Assembly: GCF_033304615.1 (NCBI RefSeq)
Contig: NZ_CP129118.1
Location: 2,476,001-2,540,000 of the forward strand
Direction: 5' to 3'
Length of the DNA: 64,000 bases
Source of the DNA: Sporosarcina oncorhynchi
Lineage (GTDB): Bacteria > Bacillota > Bacilli > Bacillales_A > Planococcaceae
The position numbers and the translations under genes were made by a program. The notes beneath the pieces were generated by a model that made no database searches, had not been told where the DNA came from, and was given only the letters and a program-made list of their open reading frames with translations. Each line of letters opens with the position of its first letter. Within the stretch, counting starts at the first letter, position 1. Below are positions 1 through 9,794 of this stretch, piece by piece.

Positions 1-66
1 TCCGGCTGCAGCGCAGATCAACGGGTACCAACCACTATTCCATAAGGATGCATTTGTTGAACAATC
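1..66. repeat. End of a dispersed repeat, also present near 31.1 kb
   Basis: The first 25 bases are identical to positions 31118-31142. The likeness continues, with small changes, to about base 66, through a shared block around 'actattccata'. It therefore looks like the right end of a longer element whose left part lies outside the window. The element type is described at 30945-31183. No protein-coding potential was seen. Confidence 0.7.
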
Positions 67-105
67 TTCATTAGCCAAGGAAGAGACTAGATGAATCAGA
101 GTAGC

Positions 106-137
106 GAAAAAAGACCTGTTTTCGGGTCCTTTTTTCT
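106..137 (+). terminator. Rho-independent terminator
   Basis: A short GC-containing stem (gacc/ggtc) lies within A-rich and T-rich flanks and ends in a run of six T on the plus strand. It would end a transcript entering from left of the window. Confidence 0.6.
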
Positions 138-179
138 ATTTTAATTTTTATAAACACCATTGTTTAACAGAGCCTTTAT

Positions 180-219
180 AAAAAAAGGAAGCTACAGTCT
201 ATCAGTAGCTTCCTCTTTT
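180..219 (-). terminator. Terminator of motAB
   Basis: The inverted repeat ggaagctac/gtagcttcc has an eight-base loop and is followed on the minus strand by a run of T. It lies just after the motB stop codon. Confidence 0.75.
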
Positions 220-223
220 GCAT

Positions 224-991
224 TTATTCGATTGCTGTACCATCTTTTAAGACTAACGGTTGGATCAGTACTTCTACACGGCGGTTTTTACTTCTACCTT
301 CCGCTGTATCATTGGAAGCTACAGGATGATGTTCCCCGTACCCTTTAACACTGAACAATTGCGGATTCAATTCATTGTTCCCGACGATAATCTTCAGGAA
401 ATTGATTGCGCGCATCATGCTCAATTCCCAGTTATCCGCGAACTCTCGACTGTTGATAGGAATATTATCCGTATGGCCTGTTATGACAATCTGTCTCGGT
501 TTTTCAAATACGAGTAGTTGAGATATATCCGTAGCCAAGTTTAAATATTGAGGCTTAATTGAGGCTTTTCCTGTTTCAAAAAGAATATTATCACGAATGG
601 ATATTAATAAGCCTTCTTCTGTCAATTTTGTTTGAAATTGATTTTCTAGTTCATGTACAGCGATATAATCATCCAATCGATCTTGTATCGCTTCCAGAGA
701 TTGCTGATCCTCTAAGTAAGATGAGTTTTCATTAAACTCTCCAGACGCGTTAGAATTCTGAGGGACAATCGCTTCTGTAGGCGACGCGCTATCCATCACG
801 CCTGTCCCCCCATCGAATATCTGATTGAAGACAGATGACATCTGCGTGAATTTCGCTTCATCAATTGTACTTGAAGCAAATAATACAATGAAGAGAGCCA
901 GCAGCAATGTCAATAGATCGGCATAGGGCAACAGCCAGGACTCGTTAACCTCTTCTGGTTCAATATGTTTTTTCTTACGTCTCTTCGACAA
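224..991 (-). CDS. motB: Flagellar motor stator protein MotB
   Basis: MotB is the stator subunit that anchors the ion channel to peptidoglycan and couples ion flow to flagellar rotation. The 255-residue protein has a basic N-terminus and one membrane segment at about residues 20-41. Asp25 in PYAD is the expected ion-binding acid. An OmpA-like peptidoglycan-binding domain covers roughly 120-245 and includes TGHTDN and NRRVEV. The start is TTG behind AAGGAGG. It overlaps the end of motA by 17 bases, so translation is probably coupled. The length matches B. subtilis MotB. I cannot decide between proton and sodium coupling from sequence alone. Confidence 0.93.
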   Translation of the reverse strand: MSKRRKKKHIEPEEVNESWLLPYADLLTLLLALFIVLFASSTIDEAKFTQMSSVFNQIFDGGTGVMDSASPTEAIVPQNSNASGEFNENSSYLEDQQSLEAIQDRLDDYIAVHELENQFQTKLTEEGLLISIRDNILFETGKASIKPQYLNLATDISQLLVFEKPRQIVITGHTDNIPINSREFADNWELSMMRAINFLKIIVGNNELNPQLFSVKGYGEHHPVASNDTAEGRSKNRRVEVLIQPLVLKDGTAIE

Positions 992-1790
992 CCTGGCCCG
1001 CCTCCTTCTCGCCCGGTGCTTTCGCAGAGAGCTTTCGACGTTCTTCCATCGACAAGTAAGAAGCTAGTTTCTGTTCGATCACCCGTGGTGCTTCCCCTTC
1101 AAGGACGGATAGAATCCCTTCTACCATCATCATCTTTTGTCGAACTTCTTCTTTCGATTTCCGTTGCAACTTATTCGCAAATGGATGCCACAGAACGTAT
1201 CCCGTGAAGATCCCAAGCAAAGTAGCGATGAAAGCAGCGGAAATAGCAGTTCCAAGCGCTTCAATATCTTCCATATTCCCTAATGCGGCGATCAATCCGA
1301 CAACCGCTCCAAGAACGCCAAGTGTCGGTGCATATGTCCCAGCCTGGGAAAAGATTTGTGCTCCACCGGCATGACGCTGCTCCATAGCCTCTACTTCTTC
1401 GGATAAAACATCCCTTATGTAATCCGCATTTTGGCCATCAATTGCAAGCCCCAAACCATTCTTTAAAAACGGGTCAGTAATTTCTTCGGCTTTCGCTTCT
1501 AATGATAGAAGACCTTCCCGTCTTGCAATATCAGCCCAGCCAGAAAATATACGTATCAATTCGGAGTCTGCCATCGACTTTTGCTCTTTGAAAATTACAC
1601 CGAATAATTTTGGAACCCTTTTAATTTCTTTCATAGGAAAAGCGATAACTACAGATGCAATAGTTCCTAAGATGATAATGAGTAATGCAGCTACGTTGAA
1701 AAGCTTATCCGGCGTTACACCTTTGAGTGTCATACCTACAAGTAATGCAACGAAACCAGTTATTAATCCGAATACGGTTGATTTATCCAT
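975..1790 (-). CDS. motA: Flagellar motor stator protein MotA
   Basis: MotA is the channel-forming stator subunit that transmits torque to the rotor protein FliG. The 271-residue protein has four predicted membrane segments, two near the N-terminus and two around residues 150-200. The conserved GTYAPTLGVLGAVVGL stretch lies before the third, and a charged cytoplasmic loop lies between pairs. ATG follows GGAGGTACTGGT. It is the first gene of a two-gene operon with motB and is preceded by a SigD-like promoter. No other flagellar gene is in the window, which is normal because motAB often stands alone. Confidence 0.94.
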   Translation of the reverse strand: MDKSTVFGLITGFVALLVGMTLKGVTPDKLFNVAALLIIILGTIASVVIAFPMKEIKRVPKLFGVIFKEQKSMADSELIRIFSGWADIARREGLLSLEAKAEEITDPFLKNGLGLAIDGQNADYIRDVLSEEVEAMEQRHAGGAQIFSQAGTYAPTLGVLGAVVGLIAALGNMEDIEALGTAISAAFIATLLGIFTGYVLWHPFANKLQRKSKEEVRQKMMMVEGILSVLEGEAPRVIEQKLASYLSMEERRKLSAKAPGEKEAGQVVEET

Positions 1791-1826
1791 ACCAGTACCT
1801 CCAAATGTTCCAATCTACTTCTTCTT

Positions 1827-1853
1827 ATTTCGACATAATGCGTTCAATCTTTA
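1827..1853 (-). promoter_or_regulatory. SigD-type promoter of motAB
   Basis: On the minus strand, TAAA is followed by exactly 15 bases and GTCGAAAT, which matches 6 of 8 positions of the SigD -10 consensus GCCGATAT. It sits 37 bases upstream of the motA start. SigD control of motAB is known in B. subtilis; its use here is inferred. Confidence 0.6.
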
Positions 1854-1965
1854 GGGTTAGTCTAGAATTAATAGTGATTAATTCATCGCAATGTTGTATT
1901 TTTTCCTTTGCCTGTTTTAACTGACTAGAGTAGTATGAATATATACTCATCTAGGAGGTTATATT

Positions 1966-3198
1966 TTGACGAATTTCAAACAGAATCTAGCAAATTATGC
2001 TGACCTTATCGTAAAGGTCGGAGCTAATATCCAAAAAGACCAGATTCTTTTCATCAGCGCATCTATTGAAACGGTAGAACTTATACGGGAAGTGGCGGCA
2101 AAAGCGTATGAATCTGGGGCGAAGCAAGTTATTGTCGATTGGGCTGATGATGAACTGACAAAATTGCGTTTTGAAAAAGCACCTGCAGACTCTTTCTCCG
2201 ACTTCCCTGAATGGAAAGTAATGGAACGCGAAAAATTGGCTGAAGGCGGAGCTGCATTCATCAGTGTCGTTTCACAGAGTCCTGATCTTTTAAAAGGCAT
2301 TGAATCATCAAGAATCGCTGCAGCGCAAAAAGCTTCTGGGAAAGCATTGAGCAATTATCGCAAATTGATGCAAGCAGACCGTTTCAGTTGGTGCGTAGTT
2401 GCAGCCCCTTCAAAAGCATGGGCAGCAAAGGTGTTCCCTGAACTGACTGAAGAAGAACAGGTAGATGCATTATGGAGTGCAATCTTCAAAGCAGTGCGTG
2501 CAGATCAGTCCAATCCTGTTGAAGCATGGAAGACTTTAGATAAAACATTAAATGAAAAAGCTGATTACTTGAATGATAAAGCTTATACCAAACTTCATTA
2601 TGTCGCACCTGGAACAGACTTGACGATTGAACTCCCTAAAGGACATATTTGGGCGGGCGGTGGAAGCGTCAATGTTGACGGCAATACTTTCATGGCAAAT
2701 ATGCCAACAGAAGAAGTGTTCACTGTTCCGCATAAAGCCGGCGTAAATGGCTATGTAAAAAACACAAAGCCTTTAAGCTACGGCGGAAATATTATCGATG
2801 ATTTTACAATTACATTCGAAGACGGCAAAATTACCAAAGTGTCCGCTGGTCAGGGTGAAGATGTTTTGCAGCAACTAATCGACACTGACGAAGGGGCAAA
2901 ACATCTAGGTGAAGTGGCACTTGTGCCGCACGCTTCCCCAATTTCTGAATCGGGATTGCTCTTTTACAATACACTATTCGACGAAAATGCTTCAAACCAC
3001 TTAGCAATCGGAAGTGCCTATTCCTTCTGTCTCGAAGGCGGTAAAACAATGTCGACCGAAGAACTTGAAAAACACGGTCTCAACCAAAGTATCACACATG
3101 TTGACTTCATGATTGGCTCTTCGGATATGGACATAGATGGTGTTTTAGAAGATGGAACGATTGAACCTGTATTCCGAAAGGGAAATTGGGCCTTTTGA
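1966..3198 (+). CDS. M29 family aminopeptidase (AmpS/PepS type)
   Basis: This is a cytoplasmic metallo-aminopeptidase that removes N-terminal residues from peptides. At 410 residues it has the usual length of the family. Likely metal-site segments of the C-terminal domain are visible: HASPISESG, NASNHLAIGSAYSF and THVDFMIGS. The start is TTG behind AGGAGG, and no better in-frame start was seen. The gene stands alone and diverges from motA. Family assignment is secure; substrate preference cannot be read from the sequence. Confidence 0.92.
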   Translation: MTNFKQNLANYADLIVKVGANIQKDQILFISASIETVELIREVAAKAYESGAKQVIVDWADDELTKLRFEKAPADSFSDFPEWKVMEREKLAEGGAAFISVVSQSPDLLKGIESSRIAAAQKASGKALSNYRKLMQADRFSWCVVAAPSKAWAAKVFPELTEEEQVDALWSAIFKAVRADQSNPVEAWKTLDKTLNEKADYLNDKAYTKLHYVAPGTDLTIELPKGHIWAGGGSVNVDGNTFMANMPTEEVFTVPHKAGVNGYVKNTKPLSYGGNIIDDFTITFEDGKITKVSAGQGEDVLQQLIDTDEGAKHLGEVALVPHASPISESGLLFYNTLFDENASNHLAIGSAYSFCLEGGKTMSTEELEKHGLNQSITHVDFMIGSSDMDIDGVLEDGTIEPVFRKGNWAF

Positions 3199-3303
3199 TT
3201 TTAGACACATTTCATATAAACATTTGAAACTACCCTTTAATTATGGCTGATTTATAGTATAATGGATATATAGTAAATAACGATTGTAGAGAGGGGTATC
3301 ATT

Positions 3304-3441
3304 ATGGGCTTAATGTATACTACAGTAATTGGATATGCAATTGTCCTCTTGCTTGCTGCTTTATTCACAATGCACTATCTTGGCAAAGCACTTGATTCTT
3401 CCGACGCGGAAAGAATCGACCCGAAGCCGGAAGTAAAATAA
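3304..3441 (+). CDS. Small single-pass membrane protein, 45 residues
   Basis: The reading frame begins MGLMYTTVIGYAIVLLLAAL and has one hydrophobic segment at about residues 6-24, then a charged tail ending KPEVK. ATG follows GAGAGGGGTATCATT. A TATAAT -10-like box lies at 3258-3263, and a strong terminator starts directly after the stop codon. The gene is thus a self-contained transcription unit between the aminopeptidase and the carbonic anhydrase. I do not recognise the family. Confidence 0.7.
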   Translation: MGLMYTTVIGYAIVLLLAALFTMHYLGKALDSSDAERIDPKPEVK

Positions 3442-3475
3442 AAAAGAGCTGCCACTTGGCAGCTCTTTTGTTTTT
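3441..3475 (+). terminator. Rho-independent terminator
   Basis: The stem agagctgcc/ggcagctct is followed by a T-rich tract and begins right after the small membrane protein gene. Confidence 0.85.
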
Positions 3476-3514
3476 CTGTAAACTACTCTTAATAGATGAA
3501 CGGGGGGACACGAT

Positions 3515-4090
3515 ATGACAATACTATCGGAAATCATTAGTTATAACAAAAACTTTGTAGAAGAGAAGCAATTTGAGGAATATGCGACGACTAAATTCCC
3601 TGACAAGCGCATCGTCATTCTGACGTGCATGGATACTCGTTTGACAGAACTTCTTCCAAAAGCGATGAACTTGCGTAACGGTGATGCGAAAATCATTAAA
3701 AGTGCAGGAGCAATCGTCACACATCCTTTTGGAGGAATCATGCGAAGCATCATTATTGCAGTCTATGAATTGCAGGCTGATGAAGTATATATAATCGGTC
3801 ACCATGATTGCGGTATGAGCTCGATTGACACGGACAACATCATCTCTCACATGGTTGAACGGGGTGTGGATAATAGTCTCTTCTCTACATTAAAGTATTC
3901 AGGTATTGATATGAAAGATTGGCTGCGCGGGTTTAGCGATGTGACGCAAAGCGTGAAAAGCAGTGTCGATCAAGTCCGCAATCATCCTTTAATGGATCGT
4001 TCAGTTCCGGTGCATGGTCTAGTGGCACATCCGGACACAGGCGCTTTGGACATCATCATTGACGGTTATGAACGTATCGACGACAAATGA
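3515..4090 (+). CDS. Beta-class carbonic anhydrase
   Basis: The enzyme interconverts carbon dioxide and bicarbonate using zinc. The 191-residue protein carries the beta-class ligands: Cys38 and the Asp40-Arg42 pair in TCMDTR, then His96 and Cys99 in GHHDCG. It resembles the short beta/epsilon-like form of Bacillales, such as YtiB. ATG follows a GGGGGG ribosome site. It is a single gene with its own terminator. Confidence 0.92.
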   Translation: MTILSEIISYNKNFVEEKQFEEYATTKFPDKRIVILTCMDTRLTELLPKAMNLRNGDAKIIKSAGAIVTHPFGGIMRSIIIAVYELQADEVYIIGHHDCGMSSIDTDNIISHMVERGVDNSLFSTLKYSGIDMKDWLRGFSDVTQSVKSSVDQVRNHPLMDRSVPVHGLVAHPDTGALDIIIDGYERIDDK

Positions 4091-4111
4091 CAGCATATTC
4101 CCCGGGAAATA

Positions 4112-4152
4112 GACAAAAACCTATTCTTCTAGTTGAAGAATAGGTTTTTGAC
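4112..4152. terminator. Terminator between convergent genes
   Basis: The stem aaacctattcttc/gaagaataggttt is A/T flanked on both sides, so it could end both the carbonic anhydrase transcript and the leftward acetyltransferase transcript. Confidence 0.75.
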
Positions 4153-4188
4153 TTTTACTGTTATTTTCCGCCAAGCGGCCTTACCCTT

Positions 4189-4734
4189 TCAATAATCTTC
4201 GGCAAGCACCGCATACATATAATGGTCTTCCCATTTGCCGTTAATATACAGCAGCTTTCTCAACAATCCTTCACGAACGAATTCCGCGTTTTCCAATACT
4301 TTAACGGAACCGACATTTCTAGGTGAAACGAACGCTTCAACACGATGTAACGAAACCGTTTCAATCGCAAACTTCGTGACGATTCTTACCGCTTCCGTTG
4401 CGAGTCCTCTACCCGTTTCTCTTTGATCAATCGAGTATCCTACAAACCCGCTTGAAAATGGCAGTCTCTTAATGCTATAAAGTGAAATATGTCCGATTAA
4501 CCTGCTTGTTTCAGCATCAAATATGCCAAAATTGTATTCTCTGCGGTCCCGCATTTGATAAATGGATTCCCTTATTTTGTTACGCTGCACAGAAACCGTA
4601 TAATAACTCGATTCGTGACGCGGTTCAAACACCGTCCAATACTCCTTGTTCGCAAGGAGTAAATCTGTAAACATTGCCGCGTCTTCTTCTGTTAATATTC
4701 GCAAATAACAAGTTCGCCCCTCAAGCAGAATCAA
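4189..4734 (-). CDS. GNAT family N-acetyltransferase (RimJ/RimL-like)
   Basis: The 181-residue protein shows the acetyl-CoA fold of the ribosomal-protein acetyltransferase branch: an N-terminal LRILTEEDA segment, a GFVGYSID strand, an acetyl-CoA loop at RETGRGLATEAV, and a C-terminal NVGSVKVLENAEF motif. The substrate is unknown. The start is TTG behind AAGGTGAAG. It begins 7 bases after the pepF stop, so the two are probably co-transcribed. Confidence 0.85.
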   Translation of the reverse strand: MILLEGRTCYLRILTEEDAAMFTDLLLANKEYWTVFEPRHESSYYTVSVQRNKIRESIYQMRDRREYNFGIFDAETSRLIGHISLYSIKRLPFSSGFVGYSIDQRETGRGLATEAVRIVTKFAIETVSLHRVEAFVSPRNVGSVKVLENAEFVREGLLRKLLYINGKWEDHYMYAVLAEDY

Positions 4735-4741
4735 TGCTTCT

Positions 4742-6550
4742 TCACCTTTCTTCTGAAGCTATTTTCATGAACTCTTCTACATCTTGAATGCATAATTTAA
4801 CACCTTTTGCCCAGAAGTCCTCTTTTGTAATATCTTCACCAAGATGCTTCATCGCTAGGTCTTCAACTGACATGACAGCAGTGTCTCTAAGAAGAGCCAT
4901 ATATTTCTCTTCAAAGCCTTTGCCCTCTTCCAATGCTTTTGCATAAATGCTCAATGAGAACAAATAGCCAAAAGTATACGGGAAGTTGTAGAATGGTGTA
5001 CCAGTAATATAGAAATGCAACTTGGAAGCCCAGAAATGTGGTTGCACTGTTTCAAGCGCTCCGCCGTATGCTTCTCTTTGTGCTTCTTCCATTAACTCGT
5101 TCAGTCTGGATGCAGAAACGACTCCTTCTTTCCGCTCTTCATAAAAGCGTGTCTCAAATAGGAAACGCGCATGTATATTCATGAAGAATGCCACACTTCG
5201 CTGGATTTTATCCTCAAGTAGCGCAAGTTTTTCATCTTCTGACTTGGCTGCTTTCACAGAAGCATCTGCTACAATCATTTCAGCGAATGTAGAAGCAGTT
5301 TCAGCCACACCCATCGCATATTGACGATTCAAATAATGTACAGGACGTAATGCATAAGAATGGAATGCATGACCGAGTTCATGTGCCAATGTAGCAACGT
5401 TTGATGTCGATCCACTAAACGTCATGAAAATACGTGACTCTTCCGATGCAGGCATACCTGTACAAAATCCGCCGGGACGTTTGTTAGGACGATCTTCAGC
5501 TTCGATCCATTCATTTTCAAATGCTCTTCTTGAAAATGCCTCTAGTTCAGGACCGAACTTTCCGAAATGCTCAAGGATAAATTCTGCACCTTCCTGGTAA
5601 GTGACATTTTTTGTAGAAGATGAAACAGGTGCATCCAAGTCGTACCAGTTCATTTTGTCCGTGCCTACCATTTCAGCTTTACGGTTCAAGTATTCAACAA
5701 AAGGTGTTTTGTTAGCGCTGATTGCACTCCACATCGCATCTAATGTTTCCTGACTCATACGGTTGCGCTTAAGCGGTTCCTTCAACACAGACTCTGAATC
5801 CCATCCGCGTTTTTTGTATACAGCCAGACGGAATCCAGCCAAGTGGTTCAAAGTTGCCGCAAAGAATTCCTCTTTTTCTTTCCATGCTTCTTCCAGCTTT
5901 TCAAACACTTCTTTTCGTACTGCAGGATCTTCATGCGAGCTCAAGTTATTCGCCTGTCCTACAGATAGCTTTTTCGTTTCACCGTCAACTGTCATTTCGA
6001 TTTCAATCTCACCTACAAGACGGTCATATAGTTGTCCCCAGCTTTGATAACCATCTACGCTAAGCGCAGTAATTAGACTTTCTTCTTTCTCAGATAGTTT
6101 CTCCTCGACATCTTCACGCCATTCATTGAGCACAAATGCAAATTGCTTCAATTCATCAGTTTCAAGAAGTTGTTCCCATACGTCTTTATCCGCTTTCGTG
6201 ATTGTCTGCTGTAGTTTAAGCATAACTGTAGAGAAACGTGCACTTATGCTGCTTACTTCGGATTGAAGCAGCAATGCTTTTTTATCTTTCGTATTTGCAG
6301 CGATGAAGCAGCCAATTGTAGCGCCAGCTTCACGCAGGTTTAAAGCAGTTTCAGTAATCTTTTCAATCATTTCATAGACTCTCTTAGCATCTTCGACTTG
6401 TTTCGGTGTCTCCAATGCTTCTACAGTAGTTTCCAGTTCGGAAATCTGTTCTTTCACCCCGTCTAAATGAGCCCGTAATTCAGCAGATTCGCTTCCGCCT
6501 TTAAAAAACACATCCAAGTTCCATACTTCAGAGTACTTTGTAGTAGTCAT
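4742..6550 (-). CDS. pepF: Oligoendopeptidase F, M3 family
   Basis: This is a cytoplasmic zinc endopeptidase that cleaves short peptides. The 602-residue length is typical. The zinc motif HELGH is at residues 390-394 (HELGHAFHS), and the downstream glutamate ligand lies in the ETASTFAE segment. The N-terminal half is helical and acidic, as in PepF. ATG follows GGGGGATTTTAC. It leads a two-gene unit with the acetyltransferase. Confidence 0.94.
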   Translation of the reverse strand: MTTTKYSEVWNLDVFFKGGSESAELRAHLDGVKEQISELETTVEALETPKQVEDAKRVYEMIEKITETALNLREAGATIGCFIAANTKDKKALLLQSEVSSISARFSTVMLKLQQTITKADKDVWEQLLETDELKQFAFVLNEWREDVEEKLSEKEESLITALSVDGYQSWGQLYDRLVGEIEIEMTVDGETKKLSVGQANNLSSHEDPAVRKEVFEKLEEAWKEKEEFFAATLNHLAGFRLAVYKKRGWDSESVLKEPLKRNRMSQETLDAMWSAISANKTPFVEYLNRKAEMVGTDKMNWYDLDAPVSSSTKNVTYQEGAEFILEHFGKFGPELEAFSRRAFENEWIEAEDRPNKRPGGFCTGMPASEESRIFMTFSGSTSNVATLAHELGHAFHSYALRPVHYLNRQYAMGVAETASTFAEMIVADASVKAAKSEDEKLALLEDKIQRSVAFFMNIHARFLFETRFYEERKEGVVSASRLNELMEEAQREAYGGALETVQPHFWASKLHFYITGTPFYNFPYTFGYLFSLSIYAKALEEGKGFEEKYMALLRDTAVMSVEDLAMKHLGEDITKEDFWAKGVKLCIQDVEEFMKIASEER

Positions 6551-6709
6551 GTAAAATCCCCCTAGTCATTTTAGCAATTGTTATAAAAGTCTTTTTTATT
6601 ATACCATGAATCTTCGGTATACGAAATAATCGATTTGTGACGGAAACTTCATACTTTCTTTCGCAGAGGTTCCTAATCCTATGTATACTGTTCTGAGGGA
6701 GGATTTATT

Positions 6710-7441
6710 ATGTCTAGAATTATCCTGATGACCCTTTCTTTGATTGCGGTCATCGTATTGTATATAGCAGCATTTTTCTTCGAAGTGAATGAACAGACTA
6801 CATTGGAGATTGCCAAGCGCTTACCCGTTCCCTTCATTCCTGCGGATTATGTATTTTTCATCTGGCCAGTGATTTTCATTTCCTTGTTCATTTGGATAGT
6901 CAATTTCAATAAAAGGACAAAAATGATGGGTACAAGAAATCTGAACAGGATAACATCTCTGTTTATATTCAGTTGCACTCTTTCGATAATAGGGATTTTC
7001 TTTTGGCACTTCGAGAAATATATTTGGACGATTATTGTAGAAGTTCTACTTCTCATTATTCTATTCGCCTGTTATTTCACTTTCCCTAAACGACTTAACG
7101 AGTTATCTGGCAGAATTCCATTTAGCCTACTCATTGGCTGGGTGTCCTTTACCTTAGTTTCCACTACGAGCTATTGCCTCATGTTCCATGAGTGGTCAGG
7201 ACTCGGTCTGAGTGATCCATCTTGGACTGTTCTGTATATGACTGTATGCACGGCGTTCGCTTTGCATTTTATGTATCATTATCGTGATTATGTCTTAAAT
7301 CTTGTTTTTGTTTGGGCCTTTATTGGAATTGCTGTTAAAAATGGATTGAACGAATTGTTCATTACGGCAGTTGCATGCTTCCTGGCCGTACTCATCGTCG
7401 CATGCATTTTCTTCTTTAGGAAAAAAGGAATCGAAAAATAA
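6710..7441 (+). CDS. Polytopic membrane protein, TspO-related in appearance
   Basis: The 243-residue protein has about seven hydrophobic segments and is rich in Trp and Phe. Its pattern (VFFIWPVIFISLFIW, then GWVSFTLVST) resembles the tryptophan-rich sensory/TspO-like proteins of Bacillales. ATG follows GAGGGAGG. A TATACT box lies at 6684-6689, and a terminator follows the stop. Function is unknown; the family link is by overall pattern only. Confidence 0.75.
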   Translation: MSRIILMTLSLIAVIVLYIAAFFFEVNEQTTLEIAKRLPVPFIPADYVFFIWPVIFISLFIWIVNFNKRTKMMGTRNLNRITSLFIFSCTLSIIGIFFWHFEKYIWTIIVEVLLLIILFACYFTFPKRLNELSGRIPFSLLIGWVSFTLVSTTSYCLMFHEWSGLGLSDPSWTVLYMTVCTAFALHFMYHYRDYVLNLVFVWAFIGIAVKNGLNELFITAVACFLAVLIVACIFFFRKKGIEK

Positions 7442-7480
7442 GAGCAGCGGCATGAAAATTTATGCCCTGCTCTTTTTCAG
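7440..7480 (+). terminator. Rho-independent terminator
   Basis: The inverted repeat agagcagcggcat/atgccctgctct is followed by TTTTTC, at the stop codon of the preceding gene. Confidence 0.8.
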
Positions 7481-7540
7481 TTCCTTTTTTGCGGTTCGGT
7501 TTAAAGTCCCTTTGTAAGGGAACTCTAGTAATGATAGACA

Positions 7541-8101
7541 TCAATACGCACGTTTAAGAAGTCGGGGTGCAGTCGTGAACAGAATAACCGCCACTATGGC
7601 ACATAAAATAATCGATGGAACCATGTAGGATGCATTGTAGACAAGTGAATACAACCAAACCGGTTGGTCCCCAGCAAAATCGGCAAAGAACACGATTCCA
7701 CCGATATAATGGACAAGGAAACGAAGAAGGCCTCCGAAAACCGTTCCAACAACAATAGCCATTGCCATTGATTTCTTATTATTAGTCTTTCTGCTGTTCA
7801 TCAGCCAAACGACTGTTACTGCAGCAAAGCCAACGACTGTATAAGCGACAAAATAGTCAAGTGCAGCCTGATAGACGTTAAGAATATAAGCGCCTGAAAC
7901 GACTTTTAATAATCCTGTGATAAAGCCAGTCAGCATGCCGCCTGCAATTCCCCATCGATAAGCCATTAAAATTATCGGTAACATGACAAGCGTTATTGAT
8001 CCGCCTTGAGGCATTTCAAATAGTGTGAGCTTATCCAGAATAAATGATAGAGCCCCTAAAATGGCAACTTCCAATAAAAACTGCAAACGTTTACGATCCA
8101 A
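7541..8101 (-). CDS. thiT: Thiamine ECF transporter substrate-binding subunit ThiT
   Basis: ThiT is the membrane S-component that binds thiamine and works with the shared ECF energy module to import it. The 186-residue protein has six hydrophobic segments. The ThiT-specific features are a GALSFILDK helix near the N-terminus and an aromatic/acidic binding loop around residues 120-150 (FLVHYIGGIVFFADFA). ATG follows AGGAGGAG. A TPP riboswitch lies upstream, which independently supports thiamine as substrate. Confidence 0.93.
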   Translation of the reverse strand: MDRKRLQFLLEVAILGALSFILDKLTLFEMPQGGSITLVMLPIILMAYRWGIAGGMLTGFITGLLKVVSGAYILNVYQAALDYFVAYTVVGFAAVTVVWLMNSRKTNNKKSMAMAIVVGTVFGGLLRFLVHYIGGIVFFADFAGDQPVWLYSLVYNASYMVPSIILCAIVAVILFTTAPRLLKRAY

Positions 8102-8235
8102 ATGAAACTCCTCCTCTTTTTCTGTGGGAGGGATACGGGAAGAAGATAGTGTGTCTGTAAAGTTCCCATCATGGAAATAACTTCTTGTACATAATTTTGA
8201 TGTTCAAGGAACAGAGCCACATATACGTAGACAAA

Positions 8236-8271
8236 TAAAAAAACGACATCCCGGATAGAACCGAGACACCG
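8236..8271 (-). terminator. Expression-platform terminator of the thiT riboswitch
   Basis: On the minus strand, an imperfect stem with G-U pairs (cggtgtctcgg/ccgggatgtcg) is followed by seven T. It sits 25-60 bases after the TPP aptamer. When TPP is bound, transcription likely ends here before thiT. Confidence 0.7.
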
Positions 8272-8293
8272 ATAGCTGTCAGTTTCCATCCAC

Positions 8294-8372
8294 ATCCCTA
8301 CGCAAGTATGAACTTACAGGTTCAAAGGGTCAGGATTTGTATCCTATCTCAGCCAAAGTGGCTCCCCTTGTG
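8294..8372 (-). promoter_or_regulatory. TPP riboswitch controlling thiT
   Basis: The minus strand carries the THI-box landmarks in order: GGGGAGCC, GGCTGAGAT, ACCCTTTGAACCTG and GCGTAGGG. The terminator lies between it and thiT. High thiamine pyrophosphate should switch off thiT transcription, as established for this riboswitch class. Confidence 0.95.
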
Positions 8373-8466
8373 GTCGTGTAATTCAATTGTCGTTATAATT
8401 GTATATGGGAAGTTGCATATAAGCAAGATGATTCTACCAATATATACGAATCCATGGGAGGTACCT

Positions 8467-8808
8467 ATGTCTAACAATAAAATTTTATCGGCCGTTTGCT
8501 ATTTCAGTATATTCTTTTCTCCTCTTTTATTACCTGCAATCGTCTATTTCGTTACAGATGATTTCGAAGTGAAAGGACATGCAAAAAAATCACTAATTTC
8601 ACATTTAGCTCCGATTGTATTACTAGTCGCCGGTTTTATCCTATTCTGGTTCTCAATGGTTTCATTTGAAACTAGGATTACTTCAATAGCATCTGGAGGA
8701 TTTGACTTTTGGGCGTTTGCACCTTTGTTATTTATGGGCGTATACGGACTGCTATTTCTCGTTGTTGTCATTTGGAACGTCTATCAAGGGGTTAAAGTGC
8801 TAAAGTGA
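8467..8808 (+). CDS. DUF4870 family membrane protein
   Basis: The 113-residue protein begins MSNNKILSAVCYFS. It has three hydrophobic segments and the family's GHAKKSL turn after the first. I chose the ATG behind GGGAGGTACCT; the longer in-frame extension would run into the upstream riboswitch region. DUF4870 proteins are small membrane proteins of unknown function. The gene diverges from thiT. Confidence 0.82.
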   Translation: MSNNKILSAVCYFSIFFSPLLLPAIVYFVTDDFEVKGHAKKSLISHLAPIVLLVAGFILFWFSMVSFETRITSIASGGFDFWAFAPLLFMGVYGLLFLVVVIWNVYQGVKVLK

Positions 8809-8901
8809 GCATGATCGAGTCACGTGAGCAAGCACACTTCTTCATACGGTGAATTATGATATAATTATATAGAAAAGTACGCATCGAGAAGGGGCTTGTA
8901 A

Positions 8902-9651
<750 letters not shown>

Positions 9652-9743
9652 TAACAAAAGGGCAAGCTGATGGGCCATTATCCTTTTCCCATTGGTTCCC
9701 TGACTCATGAAGAGACTCCTAGACACGAAATTTCATTTTAAGC

Positions 9744-9794
9744 AAAAAGCAAGCGACAACCGAAATTCTTTTCGGCTGCGCTTGCTTTTTTTAT
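9744..9794. terminator. Bidirectional terminator between map and the helicase gene
   Basis: The stem aagcaagcg/cgcttgctt has an inner aaccgaaa/tttcggct stem, with A and T tracts on the two sides. The T run follows the stem on both strands. Confidence 0.8.

Noticed and set aside
160-517. Plus-strand frames opposite motB
   Set aside because: Shadow frames without ribosome sites, antisense to motB.
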